Shown here: piece after piece, positions 17,119-25,421 of the stretch | Layout: each line of letters opens with the position of its first letter | Position numbering within the stretch: the first letter of the stretch is position 1 | Origin: Nitriliruptoraceae bacterium | Lineage (GTDB): Bacteria > Actinomycetota > Nitriliruptoria > Nitriliruptorales > Nitriliruptoraceae | Direction of reading: 5' to 3' | Assembly: GCA_003558435.1 (NCBI GenBank) | Contig: PWLR01000044.1 | Coordinates: forward strand, 1-49,532 | DNA: 49,532 nucleotides | Program-made: the position numbers and the translations under genes | Notes under the pieces: generated by a model | Database searches by the model: none | Told to the model about the DNA's origin: nothing | The model's input: only the letters and a program-made list of their open reading frames with translations

Positions 17119-17966
17119 GCGCGGACATCGGCGCGGACCGGGCGACCGACCGCACGGGCGCGGACACCGCCGGCCCGCCGCACCCCGGGGTTCCCGCGAA
17201 CGGGGTCGCGCTCAGCTGCCGGGACGTGCGCGTCACCTACGGCCGGTTCGAGGCGCTCGGCGGTGTCGACCTGCACCTCGCCGGCGGCGAGTGGTTGGGC
17301 CTGATCGGACCCAACGGCGCGGGCAAGACCACTCTGATCGGCGCGATCAGCGGCCTGATCGACCACCACGGCGAGGTCGCCCTCGCCGATGGCCGGCAGC
17401 CGGGCGCGCGCGACATCGCGCTGGTACCACAGAACCCGCTGCTGCCGCCCGGCATGACGGTCGCCGAGTACGTGCTGCTCGGCCGGACCGCCCACCTCGG
17501 TTGGCTGGCGCGCGAGACCCGCGAGGACCGGCGCATCGCCGCGACGGCGGTCCGTCGACTCGGCCTGCAGCCGTTCGGCGAGCGCATCGTCACCACGCTG
17601 TCCGGAGGCGAGGCGCAGCGCATGGTGGTGGCCCGGGCCCTCGCCCAGCAGGCACCGGTGCTGCTGCTCGACGAACCGACCAGCTCGCTCGACCTGGGGC
17701 ATCAGGTCACCGTCCTGGAACTGGTCGACGAGCTACGCCGCGAGGACGGGCTGAGCGTCATCAGCGCGATGCACGATCTGAGCACCGCCGCCCGGTTCTG
17801 TGACCGCCTGGCCCTGATCGCCGGGGGCGAGTTGATCGCGCAGGGCACCCCCGAGCAGGTGCTGCAGGCCGATCGGCTGTCGCGCGTCTACGAGACCCCG
17901 TTGACCGTGCGCCACATCGACGGCGAGCTGTGTGTCCTACCCGTGGCCCGCCGGCGGAACGCCTGA
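17115..17966 (+). CDS. btuD: Cobalamin ABC transporter ATP-binding protein
   Basis: The 283-aa protein is the ATPase that powers corrinoid import. Walker A GPNGAGKTT is at 65-73, the ABC signature LSGGE at 162-166, Walker B VLLLDEP at 182-188, and the switch histidine follows in SAMHDL. The first 30 residues are a hydrophilic tail rich in Ala, Asp and Pro. It starts inside the btuC stop (ATGA). The C-terminus is followed by an 86-nt spacer with the repeat ACGCCGACCGACCC before cobO. Confidence 0.94.
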   Translation: MSADIGADRATDRTGADTAGPPHPGVPANGVALSCRDVRVTYGRFEALGGVDLHLAGGEWLGLIGPNGAGKTTLIGAISGLIDHHGEVALADGRQPGARDIALVPQNPLLPPGMTVAEYVLLGRTAHLGWLARETREDRRIAATAVRRLGLQPFGERIVTTLSGGEAQRMVVARALAQQAPVLLLDEPTSSLDLGHQVTVLELVDELRREDGLSVISAMHDLSTAARFCDRLALIAGGELIAQGTPEQVLQADRLSRVYETPLTVRHIDGELCVLPVARRRNA

Positions 17967-18052
17967 CCCCGGCGGCAGGCACCGGCGCGAACGAGCTCGA
18001 CCCGAGCGGCCCGACGCCGACCGACCCCACGCCGACCGACCCGGAGCCCCCG

Positions 18053-18688
18053 ATGAGCGAGACACCCGGACCCGAGCCCACGCCCCCGGTGACGCCACCC
18101 GCCACCTCGACGAGCGAGGCGCCGGACGCCCCGCGCTCCGCACGTCCCTACGAACGCGACGAGCTGCGCTCGGCCACCTCGCTGGTGCTGGTCACCACCG
18201 GTGACGGCAAGGGCAAGTCGACCGCGGCGTTCGGCACCGCGATGCGTTCGGTCGCGCGCGGCTGGCCGACCGCGGTCGTGCAGTACCTCAAGAGCGGCAC
18301 GTGGCGCACCGGCGAGGAGAAGCTCGGGCGGCAGGTCGGCATCGACTGGTTCGCCGCCGGTGACGGTTTCACCTGGGACTCCACCGACCTCGACGAGACG
18401 CAGGCCAAGGCGGTGGCCGGGTGGGCGTTCACCCGCGAGCTGATCGCGGCCGGCTCCCACCGCATGATCGTGCTCGACGAGATCAGCTACCCGATGGTGT
18501 GGGGCTGGGTCGACGTCGACGAGGTCGTCACCACCCTCGCCGAACGGCCCGGGGACGTCTCCCTGTTCCTCACGGGTCGTCGCATGCCGCAGGCGGTGAT
18601 CGACGTCGCCGATACGGTCACGGAGATGACCAAGGTCAAGCACGCCTTCGAGACCGGCATCCGCGCGCGCCGTGGCATCGACTATTGA
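18053..18688 (+). CDS. cobO: Cob(I)alamin / cobyrinate a,c-diamide adenosyltransferase
   Basis: The 211-aa CobA/CobO/BtuR-type enzyme transfers adenosyl from ATP to the cobalt of reduced corrinoids, making imported corrinoids into coenzyme forms. The P-loop is GDGKGKST (50-57), followed by AAFGTAMRSVARG and VVQYLKSGTWRTGEE. LDEISYPMVWGWVD is the family's Walker B region, and TGRRMPQAVIDVADTVTEM the C-terminal signature. A Pro/Thr-rich tail of about 30 residues precedes the domain. ATG at 18053 is preferred, with GGAG upstream. Its TGA overlaps a possible TTG start of cbiZ. Confidence 0.95.
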   Translation: MSETPGPEPTPPVTPPATSTSEAPDAPRSARPYERDELRSATSLVLVTTGDGKGKSTAAFGTAMRSVARGWPTAVVQYLKSGTWRTGEEKLGRQVGIDWFAAGDGFTWDSTDLDETQAKAVAGWAFTRELIAAGSHRMIVLDEISYPMVWGWVDVDEVVTTLAERPGDVSLFLTGRRMPQAVIDVADTVTEMTKVKHAFETGIRARRGIDY

Positions 18689-18705
18689 CTGACGACCGCG
18701 GCCCG

Positions 18706-19437
18706 ATGGTGACCGAACCGCAGCTGCACCGACCCGGCAGCGATGGTCACGACGATCACCGCGGCGTGCTGGTCTGGCGCTTCGACACCCCGCGGGCGGC
18801 ATTGTCGTCGGCGGCGGTCGGCGGTGGCCGGATCGACGCGTCCTGGGTCGTCAACCTGGGTGTCCACAGCGACTACGCCCGGGTCGATCTGGAGGCCCAC
18901 GCCACCGAGCTGACCGCTCGGTTCGGGCTCGTCGGGCCCGGGATCACGCTGTTCACCGCCGCGGACGTGACCCGGCGCCGCCGGTGCCGGATCGGCGGGG
19001 TCACCGTCGATGCGACCGTCGGGGTCACCAGACCGACCTGGGCCGCGGACCCGACCTGGACCGAGGGCACCCCCTGGACCGAGGGCACCGCCTGGCGCGA
19101 GGCCGCCGCCCGGCGCGCCCCCGGTCCGGCCGGCCCGGCGCCGTCTCGCCCCGGCACCATCAACCTCGTCGTGCAGGTACCGGTCGTGCTCGACGAGGGC
19201 GCGGCGGTCAACGCCGTGATCACCGCGACCGAGGCCAAGACCCAGGCCCTGATCGAACACGACGTCCCCGGTACCGGCACGGCCAGCGACGCGGTCGTGG
19301 TGCTGTGGCCACGTGCCGATGCGGTGCCGGCCGACTCCGAGGTGGCACGCTTCGCCGGTCCCCGCTCGCCCGTTGGGGCTGCGCTCGCCCTGGCCGTCCA
19401 CGGCGCGGTCCGCGCCGGTCTGGAGCCCGCCCGATGA
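18706..19437 (+). CDS. cbiZ: Adenosylcobinamide amidohydrolase
   Basis: The 243-aa CbiZ protein removes the aminopropanol side chain of adenosylcobinamide or pseudocobalamin to give adenosylcobyric acid, which re-enters synthesis. The family core is clear: WVVNLGVHSDY, GITLFTAADV, then GTINLVVQVPVVLDEGAAVNAVITATEAKTQAL and GTGTASDAVVVL. Between VTRPTW and RPGTIN is an insertion of about 40 residues from an 18-bp DNA repeat (WTEGTP/WTEGTA) and a Pro/Ala run. The start is uncertain among TTG 18685, ATG 18706 and GTG 18709. The stop overlaps cobU as ATGA. Confidence 0.88.
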   Translation: MVTEPQLHRPGSDGHDDHRGVLVWRFDTPRAALSSAAVGGGRIDASWVVNLGVHSDYARVDLEAHATELTARFGLVGPGITLFTAADVTRRRRCRIGGVTVDATVGVTRPTWAADPTWTEGTPWTEGTAWREAAARRAPGPAGPAPSRPGTINLVVQVPVVLDEGAAVNAVITATEAKTQALIEHDVPGTGTASDAVVVLWPRADAVPADSEVARFAGPRSPVGAALALAVHGAVRAGLEPAR

Positions 19438-19946
19438 TCGTGGTGGTGACCGGCGGCACCCGTTCGGGCAAGTCCCGCATCGCCGAGGCGTTCGCGGCCG
19501 ACCTCGGTGGCGACGCCGTGACCTACCTCGCCACCGCCACCCCGGCCGCGGACGACGCCGATCACCAGGCCCGCATCGCCGCACACCGCGTCCGCCGGCC
19601 GGCCGGATGGAGCACCGTGGAGTGCCGGCGACCGTCGGAGCTCGCGGCCGGCCTGCGCGCCACCGACCGGGTCGCGCTGGTCGATTCGGTCGGGACCTGG
19701 CTGACCCTGCACCACGACCTCGAGGTGGCCGACGACGAGGTCACCGAACTGCTCGCGACCCTGCGCGACCGGGACGCCGCGACGGTGCTGGTCACCGAGG
19801 AGGTGGGCCTCGCCATCCACCCACCCGACGCGCTGTCGCGACGCTACGTCGATGCGCTGGGCCTGCTCAACCAGCAGCTCGCCGAGGCCGCCGACCGGGT
19901 GCTGCTGGTGGTCGCCGGGCGCGTGCTCGAACTGCCGCCGGCGTGA
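19434..19946 (+). CDS. cobU: Adenosylcobinamide kinase / adenosylcobinamide-phosphate guanylyltransferase
   Basis: The 170-aa bifunctional enzyme phosphorylates adenosylcobinamide and then forms adenosyl-GDP-cobinamide. The P-loop GGTRSGKS lies at 7-14. ARIAAHRVRRPAGWSTVE carries the guanylylated-histidine region, and LVDSVGTWLT and VTEEVGLAIHP are the usual later motifs. It is slightly compact but complete. It starts within the cbiZ stop and its own TGA overlaps the GTG of cbiB. No cobS or cobT for the last steps is found in this window. Confidence 0.94.
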   Translation: MIVVVTGGTRSGKSRIAEAFAADLGGDAVTYLATATPAADDADHQARIAAHRVRRPAGWSTVECRRPSELAAGLRATDRVALVDSVGTWLTLHHDLEVADDEVTELLATLRDRDAATVLVTEEVGLAIHPPDALSRRYVDALGLLNQQLAEAADRVLLVVAGRVLELPPA

Positions 19947-20857
19947 GCCGGTTCGGCCGTCGCAGCCTGGCCGTCGCGGCGGGGCTGTTGCTCGACCGGG
20001 TGTTCGGGGAACCGCCCGCGGCCGTGCATCCGGTGGCCGCCTTCGGTCGGGTGATGCTGCACCTGGAGCGGACCTCGTGGGCCGACCGCCGGGGCGCCGG
20101 GGTCCGCTACACCGCGATCGGGATCGCGCTCGGTGCCGGGGCCGGGGCGCTGGGACGCTCGACGGCCGGTGCCGTCGCGCTCACCAGCGCCGGGCGCGAG
20201 CTGCGCCGGGTCGCCGCCGGGATCGGTGATCAGCTCATCGCCGGGGACCTCGAGGCGGCACGTGCGGCGCTGCCCTCGTTGGTCGGACGCGACCCGAGCG
20301 AGCTGGATGCCTCGGGGGTCGCGGCGGCGGTGATCGAGTCGTTGGCGGAGAACACCGTCGACGCGGTGGTCGCGTCCGCGTTCTGGGGCCTGGTCGCCGG
20401 CGCACCCGGCGCCGGCGCCTACCGGGCGATCAACACCATGGATGCGATGGTCGGACATCACAGCGCCCGCCACGAGCGTTTCGGGTGGGCGGCGGCCCGG
20501 ACCGACGACGTCGCGAACCTGCTCCCGGCACGACTGTTCGCGCTGCTCGTCGCCGCGCAGGTGCCGGGACGTGCGGCCGAGGTGTGGCGGATCGTGCGGC
20601 GCGACGCCGGCGCCCACCCCTCACCCAACGCCGGGGTCGCCGAGGCGGCCGTCGCGGCGGCGCTGGGACGGCAGCTCGGTGGACCGCTGCGCTACGGCGA
20701 GCGTCTCGAGGAGCGACCACGACTCGGTGACGGTCCGCGCCCCGGGGCCACGGATGTCGTCCGGGCCCGCGAGCTGGTCGACCGGGTGGAGTGGAGCCTG
20801 ATCGGGCTGCTGGTCGCCGTGGCCGTGGTCGATCACCTCCGGGACCGGCGGGCCTGA
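19943..20857 (+). CDS. cbiB: Adenosylcobinamide-phosphate synthase
   Basis: The 304-aa membrane protein (CobD in the aerobic-pathway naming) joins aminopropanol or its phosphate to adenosylcobyric acid. Typical stretches are LLLDRVFGEPPAAVHPVAAFGR, ESLAENTVDAVVASAFWGLVAG, AYRAINTMDAMVGHHSARHERFG and HPSPNAGVAEAAVAAALGRQLGG. Its GTG at 19943 overlaps the cobU stop as GTGA. It is the last gene of the riboswitch-controlled operon. Its last 25 nt overlap the convergent pduX gene. Substrates could come from CobC (13.8 kb) and PduX. Confidence 0.94.
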   Translation: MSRFGRRSLAVAAGLLLDRVFGEPPAAVHPVAAFGRVMLHLERTSWADRRGAGVRYTAIGIALGAGAGALGRSTAGAVALTSAGRELRRVAAGIGDQLIAGDLEAARAALPSLVGRDPSELDASGVAAAVIESLAENTVDAVVASAFWGLVAGAPGAGAYRAINTMDAMVGHHSARHERFGWAAARTDDVANLLPARLFALLVAAQVPGRAAEVWRIVRRDAGAHPSPNAGVAEAAVAAALGRQLGGPLRYGERLEERPRLGDGPRPGATDVVRARELVDRVEWSLIGLLVAVAVVDHLRDRRA

Positions 20858-21738
20858 CCGGCGTCGGCGGGCGCGGCATCCGGGGGTGTCCGGACCACCT
20901 CGACCCGGGTGCTGTCGGGGAGCACCCTGCGAAGCTCCACCGCGGCGGCAGCCGCCGCCCCCGACCCATCCTCGTCGGCCGCGAAGAGGAGGCCGGCGAC
21001 CGTCCCGGTGTGGCCCACGACGACGCCCAGCGCCGCGAAGCCGGGCAGCATCGCGACCAGCAGAGCGTGGTTGGCGTTGGGAACCACCGCCTGGTTCATC
21101 GCGGCCGAGCGGGTCGCCTCCACCGCGAACGCCCGCGCGTCGCGCGCTTCCGCCGCGAGCTCCAACCGGTCCAGCATCGCGTCGTACTCGGCGGCGAGCC
21201 CGACCTTGCCCGACACCTCGACCGAGCCGGTGTCGAGCGTGGTCGGGGGCACCACCATCGTGATCACGAACCTCGGCGCCCAGCCGAAGCGACGCACGAT
21301 CCGTCCCGTGTCGCGGGCCATCGCGTCGACGCCGGGGAACATCGTGCCGTCGGAGGCCTCGATCGAGGTCGCGATCGCGGCGATCTGCCCGGGGTCGACC
21401 GGGCGGCCCAGCCCGGCCGCCACCGCCCGGACCGTCGCGGTGATGTCAGCGGTGCTGGAACCGAGGCCCTTGCCGACCTGGAGCTCGCTGGCATGGTCCA
21501 GATGGATCTGGTGGGGCGGCGCCTGCAGGCAGCTCAGCGTGCGCCGGGCCGCGAGCACCATCTTGGTGCGCTCCGCACCGACCCCGGTGACCCGCGTCAC
21601 CTCGGCCGGTGCGACCCGGGCCTCGACCGTGGCGTACACCGCGATCGGGCAGGCGACGTTGACGTGCTCGCCGGCCGAGGTCACCCCCTGCACGAGTTCC
21701 CCGCACGTGCCCGGTGCGACGCCGCGCCCGACCACCAC
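20833..21738 (-). CDS. pduX: L-threonine kinase, PduX type (GHMP kinase)
   Basis: The 301-aa GHMP-superfamily kinase matches PduX, which phosphorylates L-threonine to supply CobC with threonine phosphate. Features are APGTCGELVQG near the N-terminus, the ATP loop VGKGLGSSTADITA, and GVVVGHTGTVAGLLF in the C-terminal half. Related family members act on other small alcohols, but the cobalamin context argues for threonine. Two adjacent GTG codons (21738, 21735) can start it, only 2 nt after the stop of the penicillin-acylase-type gene, so it depends on that transcript. Its 3' end overlaps cbiB. Confidence 0.88.
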   Translation of the reverse strand: MVVGRGVAPGTCGELVQGVTSAGEHVNVACPIAVYATVEARVAPAEVTRVTGVGAERTKMVLAARRTLSCLQAPPHQIHLDHASELQVGKGLGSSTADITATVRAVAAGLGRPVDPGQIAAIATSIEASDGTMFPGVDAMARDTGRIVRRFGWAPRFVITMVVPPTTLDTGSVEVSGKVGLAAEYDAMLDRLELAAEARDARAFAVEATRSAAMNQAVVPNANHALLVAMLPGFAALGVVVGHTGTVAGLLFAADEDGSGAAAAAAVELRRVLPDSTRVEVVRTPPDAAPADAGQARRSRR

Positions 21739-21740
21739 CC

Positions 21741-23930
21741 CTACTCCCCCACGCGGTAGGTCCGGACCGCCGCGGCCGCCAGCTCCTCACGGGTGAAGGG
21801 CACCTCGCGCAGCCGCCCGTCGGCGAACAGCTCGGCCTGGTCGGCGTAGTGCGGCGAGTCCTCGTCGAGCGTCGCCGAGCCGAACTGGTGGATCGCCCGA
21901 CTGGAGACCACGCCGTCCGCGTCGAAGCTGATCGCCGAGAGGTAGGCGTCACCGACGATGCCCGACAGCACGCCGCCGTCGACGCGTTCGCCGTAGATCG
22001 CCCGCAGCACATCGGGGGCGCCCCCGAGCGGCAGGTCCACCCCGCCGCGCCGGAGCCGGTTGACCTCCCCCCAGGGCACGTCGACCCGTCCGTGGCCGGC
22101 GACCAGCCAGCCCACCGCGTCCCGGTAGGCCGCCGACAGCGCGACGTCGTCGACCATCCCGGCGACCTCGCCGTCGCCCAGCCGGGACGGGTCGAGCTGC
22201 AGGCGTTCGTCGTCGAACAGCCCGGCGACGGTCAGCACCATCACCGCGGCCGCGCGGCTGTCGGCGGCCGTGTCGAGGTCCCAGTCGGCGAGGACCTCCA
22301 GACCGCGGCGCTCGTCCTCGGTGTCCAGCTCGTCGCGTGCGGCCACCAACCGGTCGCGCCAGGTCGCGACCGCGGAGGTGGCTGCGTACCGGGTGTCGAA
22401 CTTGGTCTCCAGCAGGGCACCGAGGTCGATCGGGTCGTCGCCGCCCAGCAGTTCCTGCGCGCGCAGGGAGCGGTTGGTCTCGTAGCGTTCGATGCCGGTG
22501 GTCGCCTCCGGCCAGCGCGACGGGTCGGGTCGTTCCGGGCCGGTCGTGGCGGTGAACGGTGAGGAGTTCGCGTTCTGCACGAACCCGGCCGCGGGATCCT
22601 CGACCCAGGGAAGGTCATCGAACGGACGGATCCCGGTCCACAGCGTGTCGCGGGTGTCGCCGGGTACGACCCCGCCCCAGTCGACGCCGGGCAGCTCCGG
22701 GCGGTCAGGCAGCAGCGCGTGGTAGAGGTAGCCGATCCGGCCGTCGGCGTCGGCGACCCCCAGGCTGAACGAGGCCAGACCGTCCTGGCCCTCCAACGCG
22801 GCCTTCCACTCGTCGAGGTCCCCGGCGCGGTTGAAGCCGTAGAGCTGCTCGAAGATGCCGACGGTGTCCATCCCCGCCCAGCGCAGCGCCACGTCCCCGT
22901 CGTCGCGCCGGATGACGGGCCCGAAGATCGTCCAGGCGACCTCGCGCTGCACGGTCCACCGCAGGCGTCCGAGCAGCTGCACCTCGAGGTCGGCCTGGTC
23001 GATCTCCATGTCGAGCCACTCACCGTCGACGCGGTAACGGGTCGGGTCGTCCGGGTCGACATCGAGGCGGTAGACGTCGATCAGGTCGGGCTTGTTGACG
23101 GTGAACGACCACGCCACCCGCTGGTTGTGCCCCAGCACGATGCTCGGCACGCCCGGGAACAGCGCACCGGTGGCGTGCCAGCCCTCGTCGGAGGTGAGCG
23201 TGGCCTCGTACCAGGCGACCGGGCCGGTCCAGGGTTGGTGGCTGTTGGAGATCAGGTGGGTGGCCCCGTCGGGGGTCCGCTCCGGGCTGACCGCCAGCAC
23301 GTTGGAGCCGGCGGCGGTCACCGCCTCGATGCCGGCCGGCCGGGCCAGGGCCTGCGGACGCTCCTCCAGCGGTGCGTCGTCGAACAGCGCCGCGAGGCTC
23401 ACCTCGATGCCGAAGAACAGCGGCGCCTTCTGCACGCTGGCGGCGACGAGGTCCTCGCCGGTGACGGGGAACAACTCCGGGCTGATGAGCTCGCCGGTGT
23501 TGGCGGCGGCGTAGGCGTTCAGCCCCGCGGCGTAGCCCTCCAGCAGCGCCCGGGTCTCCGGCGCGAGGCCCGGGTAGCCGGCCGCCGTGACCTCGCGGAC
23601 CCGCAACAGGGCCACGAGGTAGTCGACCGGTGCCGCGTCCTGACCCTGCACGGTGGCGAGCCGTCCGCGGGCCGCCAGCGTGGACTGCTGGATGGTGAGG
23701 AAGTCGTCCTCCGCGTGCGCCCACGCGAGGCCGTAGGCGGTGTCGGCGTCCCGCGCACCGTGCACGTGCGGGATCCCGAACCGGTCGCGCGAGATCGTCG
23801 CGTCGTAGGACGGCCCGCTCGCGGCCTGGGCCGCGAGGTCGGGCGGCCCGACCGGCCACAGCGCGTAGGCCAGCACGCCGACCACGAGCACGACGATGCC
23901 CGCCGCCACCCGACCCAGGATCCGTTTCAT
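21741..23930 (-). CDS. Penicillin-acylase-family Ntn hydrolase, membrane-anchored or exported
   Basis: The 729-aa precursor has an N-terminal hydrophobic segment (residues 8-24) and the penicillin acylase layout: alpha part (DRFGIPHVHGARDADTAYGLAWAHAEDDF), spacer, then the nucleophile Ser209 in AAGSNVLAVSPERT, exposed after self-cleavage. The beta part includes SNSHQPW, PGVPSIVLGHNQRVAWSFT and FVQNANSSPF. Family members cleave amide bonds in beta-lactams, N-acyl homoserine lactones or other acyl amides; the substrate here is unknown. It is followed at 2 nt by pduX, so a function on corrinoid amides or precursors deserves thought. Confidence 0.9.
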   Translation of the reverse strand: MKRILGRVAAGIVVLVVGVLAYALWPVGPPDLAAQAASGPSYDATISRDRFGIPHVHGARDADTAYGLAWAHAEDDFLTIQQSTLAARGRLATVQGQDAAPVDYLVALLRVREVTAAGYPGLAPETRALLEGYAAGLNAYAAANTGELISPELFPVTGEDLVAASVQKAPLFFGIEVSLAALFDDAPLEERPQALARPAGIEAVTAAGSNVLAVSPERTPDGATHLISNSHQPWTGPVAWYEATLTSDEGWHATGALFPGVPSIVLGHNQRVAWSFTVNKPDLIDVYRLDVDPDDPTRYRVDGEWLDMEIDQADLEVQLLGRLRWTVQREVAWTIFGPVIRRDDGDVALRWAGMDTVGIFEQLYGFNRAGDLDEWKAALEGQDGLASFSLGVADADGRIGYLYHALLPDRPELPGVDWGGVVPGDTRDTLWTGIRPFDDLPWVEDPAAGFVQNANSSPFTATTGPERPDPSRWPEATTGIERYETNRSLRAQELLGGDDPIDLGALLETKFDTRYAATSAVATWRDRLVAARDELDTEDERRGLEVLADWDLDTAADSRAAAVMVLTVAGLFDDERLQLDPSRLGDGEVAGMVDDVALSAAYRDAVGWLVAGHGRVDVPWGEVNRLRRGGVDLPLGGAPDVLRAIYGERVDGGVLSGIVGDAYLSAISFDADGVVSSRAIHQFGSATLDEDSPHYADQAELFADGRLREVPFTREELAAAAVRTYRVGE

Positions 23931-24217
23931 GCGCGGAGTCTCGCACGTCGATCGCGTGACACCTGGCGTCGCGCCCGGACGTTCCCGCCGCCGGACGGCG
24001 GCGCGGGCGGCACGATCGGTGGGGCCTGGTCGTCCTCGGTGCGAACAGCGATCCGATCGATCGCGACCGGATCACGGTGACGTGCCGCGAACCGGTGCGG
24101 ACCGCGTAGGCGGTAGACACCGGTTCGAGACCTGGTCGTGGCGGACGCCGACGATCCAGCGCACGATGCAAGCCGTCGCGCGGCGAGCAGCAGCCCGTCG
24201 CACGCGGAGGGGGTCTC

Positions 24218-24508
24218 GTGGTCGAACAGCTCAGTCCCGCCGACGCCTGGCGGCACGTCACCACCGGTGATGGGGAGATCCTCGACCTCCGCACCCGGGC
24301 GGAACGCCGCCGCCACGGCGCGCCCCCGGGGGCCCGCAAGGTCTCGCTCGTTCGCCATGCCTTGTGGCCCCGTTCCCATGGCGCGGTGTATCTCTGCCAG
24401 CATGCCAACCGCTCCAAGCTCACCGGTTGGCGCGGCGCACCCGAGATCGCCGGCGGCTGGGAAGGGTGGATCGATGCGGGCCTGCCCGTCGAGTCGTCCA
24501 TCGGTTGA
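24218..24508 (+). CDS. Single-domain rhodanese-like protein
   Basis: The 96-aa protein is a rhodanese (sulfurtransferase) domain. LSPADAWRHVTTGDGEILDLRTRAER and GAPPGA form the first half. The catalytic loop is CQHANRS with Cys60, and GGWEGWIDAGLPV is the usual C-terminal end. The first part is condensed compared with the ~110-aa norm. GTG at 24218 follows GGAGGGGG at a 5-nt distance. It is monocistronic and convergent with the phosphatase gene. The 287-nt spacer before it holds no gene I can support. Confidence 0.85.
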   Translation: MVEQLSPADAWRHVTTGDGEILDLRTRAERRRHGAPPGARKVSLVRHALWPRSHGAVYLCQHANRSKLTGWRGAPEIAGGWEGWIDAGLPVESSIG

Positions 24509-24629
24509 TCCCCGGCACCGGGTCGGCAACGCCCGCGTCGACGGCCAGATCCGGTGATCGCACGAACCCAGCGCGCGGAGATGGGACACGGGGCGCGGCC
24601 CCGACCGGTCATCGACTCGGACGGCGGCC

Positions 24630-25283
24630 CTACCGGGTGGAGCCCCGCGTCCACCTCGGACGCCGACGACGGCCCGCTGTTCGGCCCTCGGGGACACGGG
24701 GATCCTCGGCCATCGCCGGTGGCGGGTCCCATCCAGGCGCGACATCCAGGGCTTCGACGAGCTCGCCGCAGAGCTGATCGAGCATGCCCGCCATCTGCAC
24801 CCAGGCGGGCTCCGGGTCGCGGATCGGGTCGTGGACGTCCTCCGGAGCAGCGGCCGGCGACGCCGAGGGCCGGGCACGGTGCGCCCGATCGACCATCCAG
24901 GGGATGCGGTCGGTCACCTGCGCGGGTGGATCGTCGAGGTCGGCCGCGCGCAGCAGGCGCACCAACTCCCGCAAGGTGAACACGTGTGATCCCGCGCCGG
25001 CGGACAGCGGTGCACACCGGTCACGGTGCCGTTGCGACATCGTCACGACGAGGGACGCGTCGCTCACCAACGATGCCGTCACCACCTGCGAGCGGTGCTC
25101 GGAGAGATCCAGGCCACGTTGGGCGGCCATCTTCTGGGTCAGCTCGGCCGCCGGGTAGCCCTCGATCGCCTGGGTGCCGGCACTGAGCACCTCGACACCG
25201 TGGGGTTCCAACGATGCGGACAGCATCGCGTCCGCCAGGGGACTGCGAGCGATGTTGGCCGTGCAGACCACCAGCAGATGCAT
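24630..25283 (-). CDS. Low-molecular-weight protein-tyrosine-phosphatase-like protein
   Basis: The 217-aa protein begins with the LMW-PTP active-site loop CTANIARS (Cys7, Arg13) and continues with SAGTQAIEGYPAAELTQKMAAQRGLDLSEHRSQVVTASLVSDASLVVTMSQRH, as in the family. A later acidic DPIRDPEPAW segment fits the DP general-acid motif. The C-terminal ~40 residues are a basic, low-complexity tail beyond the normal ~150-180 aa. Actinobacterial relatives are Wzb/PtpA-like or arsenate-reductase-like. It lies 24 nt after a 37-aa ORF and in line with the SEC-C gene. Confidence 0.85.
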   Translation of the reverse strand: MHLLVVCTANIARSPLADAMLSASLEPHGVEVLSAGTQAIEGYPAAELTQKMAAQRGLDLSEHRSQVVTASLVSDASLVVTMSQRHRDRCAPLSAGAGSHVFTLRELVRLLRAADLDDPPAQVTDRIPWMVDRAHRARPSASPAAAPEDVHDPIRDPEPAWVQMAGMLDQLCGELVEALDVAPGWDPPPAMAEDPRVPEGRTAGRRRRPRWTRGSTR

Positions 25284-25307
25284 GGAACGAAGCTCTTCCG
25301 CAGAACG

Positions 25308-25421
25308 TCATGGGTCGGTGCGGAGGGCCCGGTCGGGGACGTGGTCGCTCATGTCCTCTTCGATCCAGGCCTTGCCGCGCGCATAGCCTTCCACATCGTC
25401 CAACCCGATGGGACGTCTCAC
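25308..25421 (-). CDS. 37-aa ORF coupled to the SEC-C gene
   Basis: A GTG at 25421 overlaps the SEC-C gene stop as GTGA and opens a 37-codon frame: RRPIGLDDVEGYARGKAWIE, then EDMSDHVPDRALRTDP. The composition is protein-like (balanced charge, aromatic residues), unlike the Arg/Pro/Ala-rich shadow frames around it. It ends 24 nt before the phosphatase start. It may be a real microprotein; with no homologue recognised, this rests on position and composition only. Confidence 0.45.
   Translation of the reverse strand: MRRPIGLDDVEGYARGKAWIEEDMSDHVPDRALRTDP

Noticed and set aside
22719..24080. 453-aa plus-strand ORF opposite the penicillin-acylase gene
   Set aside because: Shadow frame; low-complexity and starting within the conserved acylase sequence of the other strand.
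24083..24150. tRNA-like T-arm sequence (GGTTCGAGACC) before the rhodanese gene
   Set aside because: No acceptor stem, D-arm or anticodon arm of the right spacing could be built around it.
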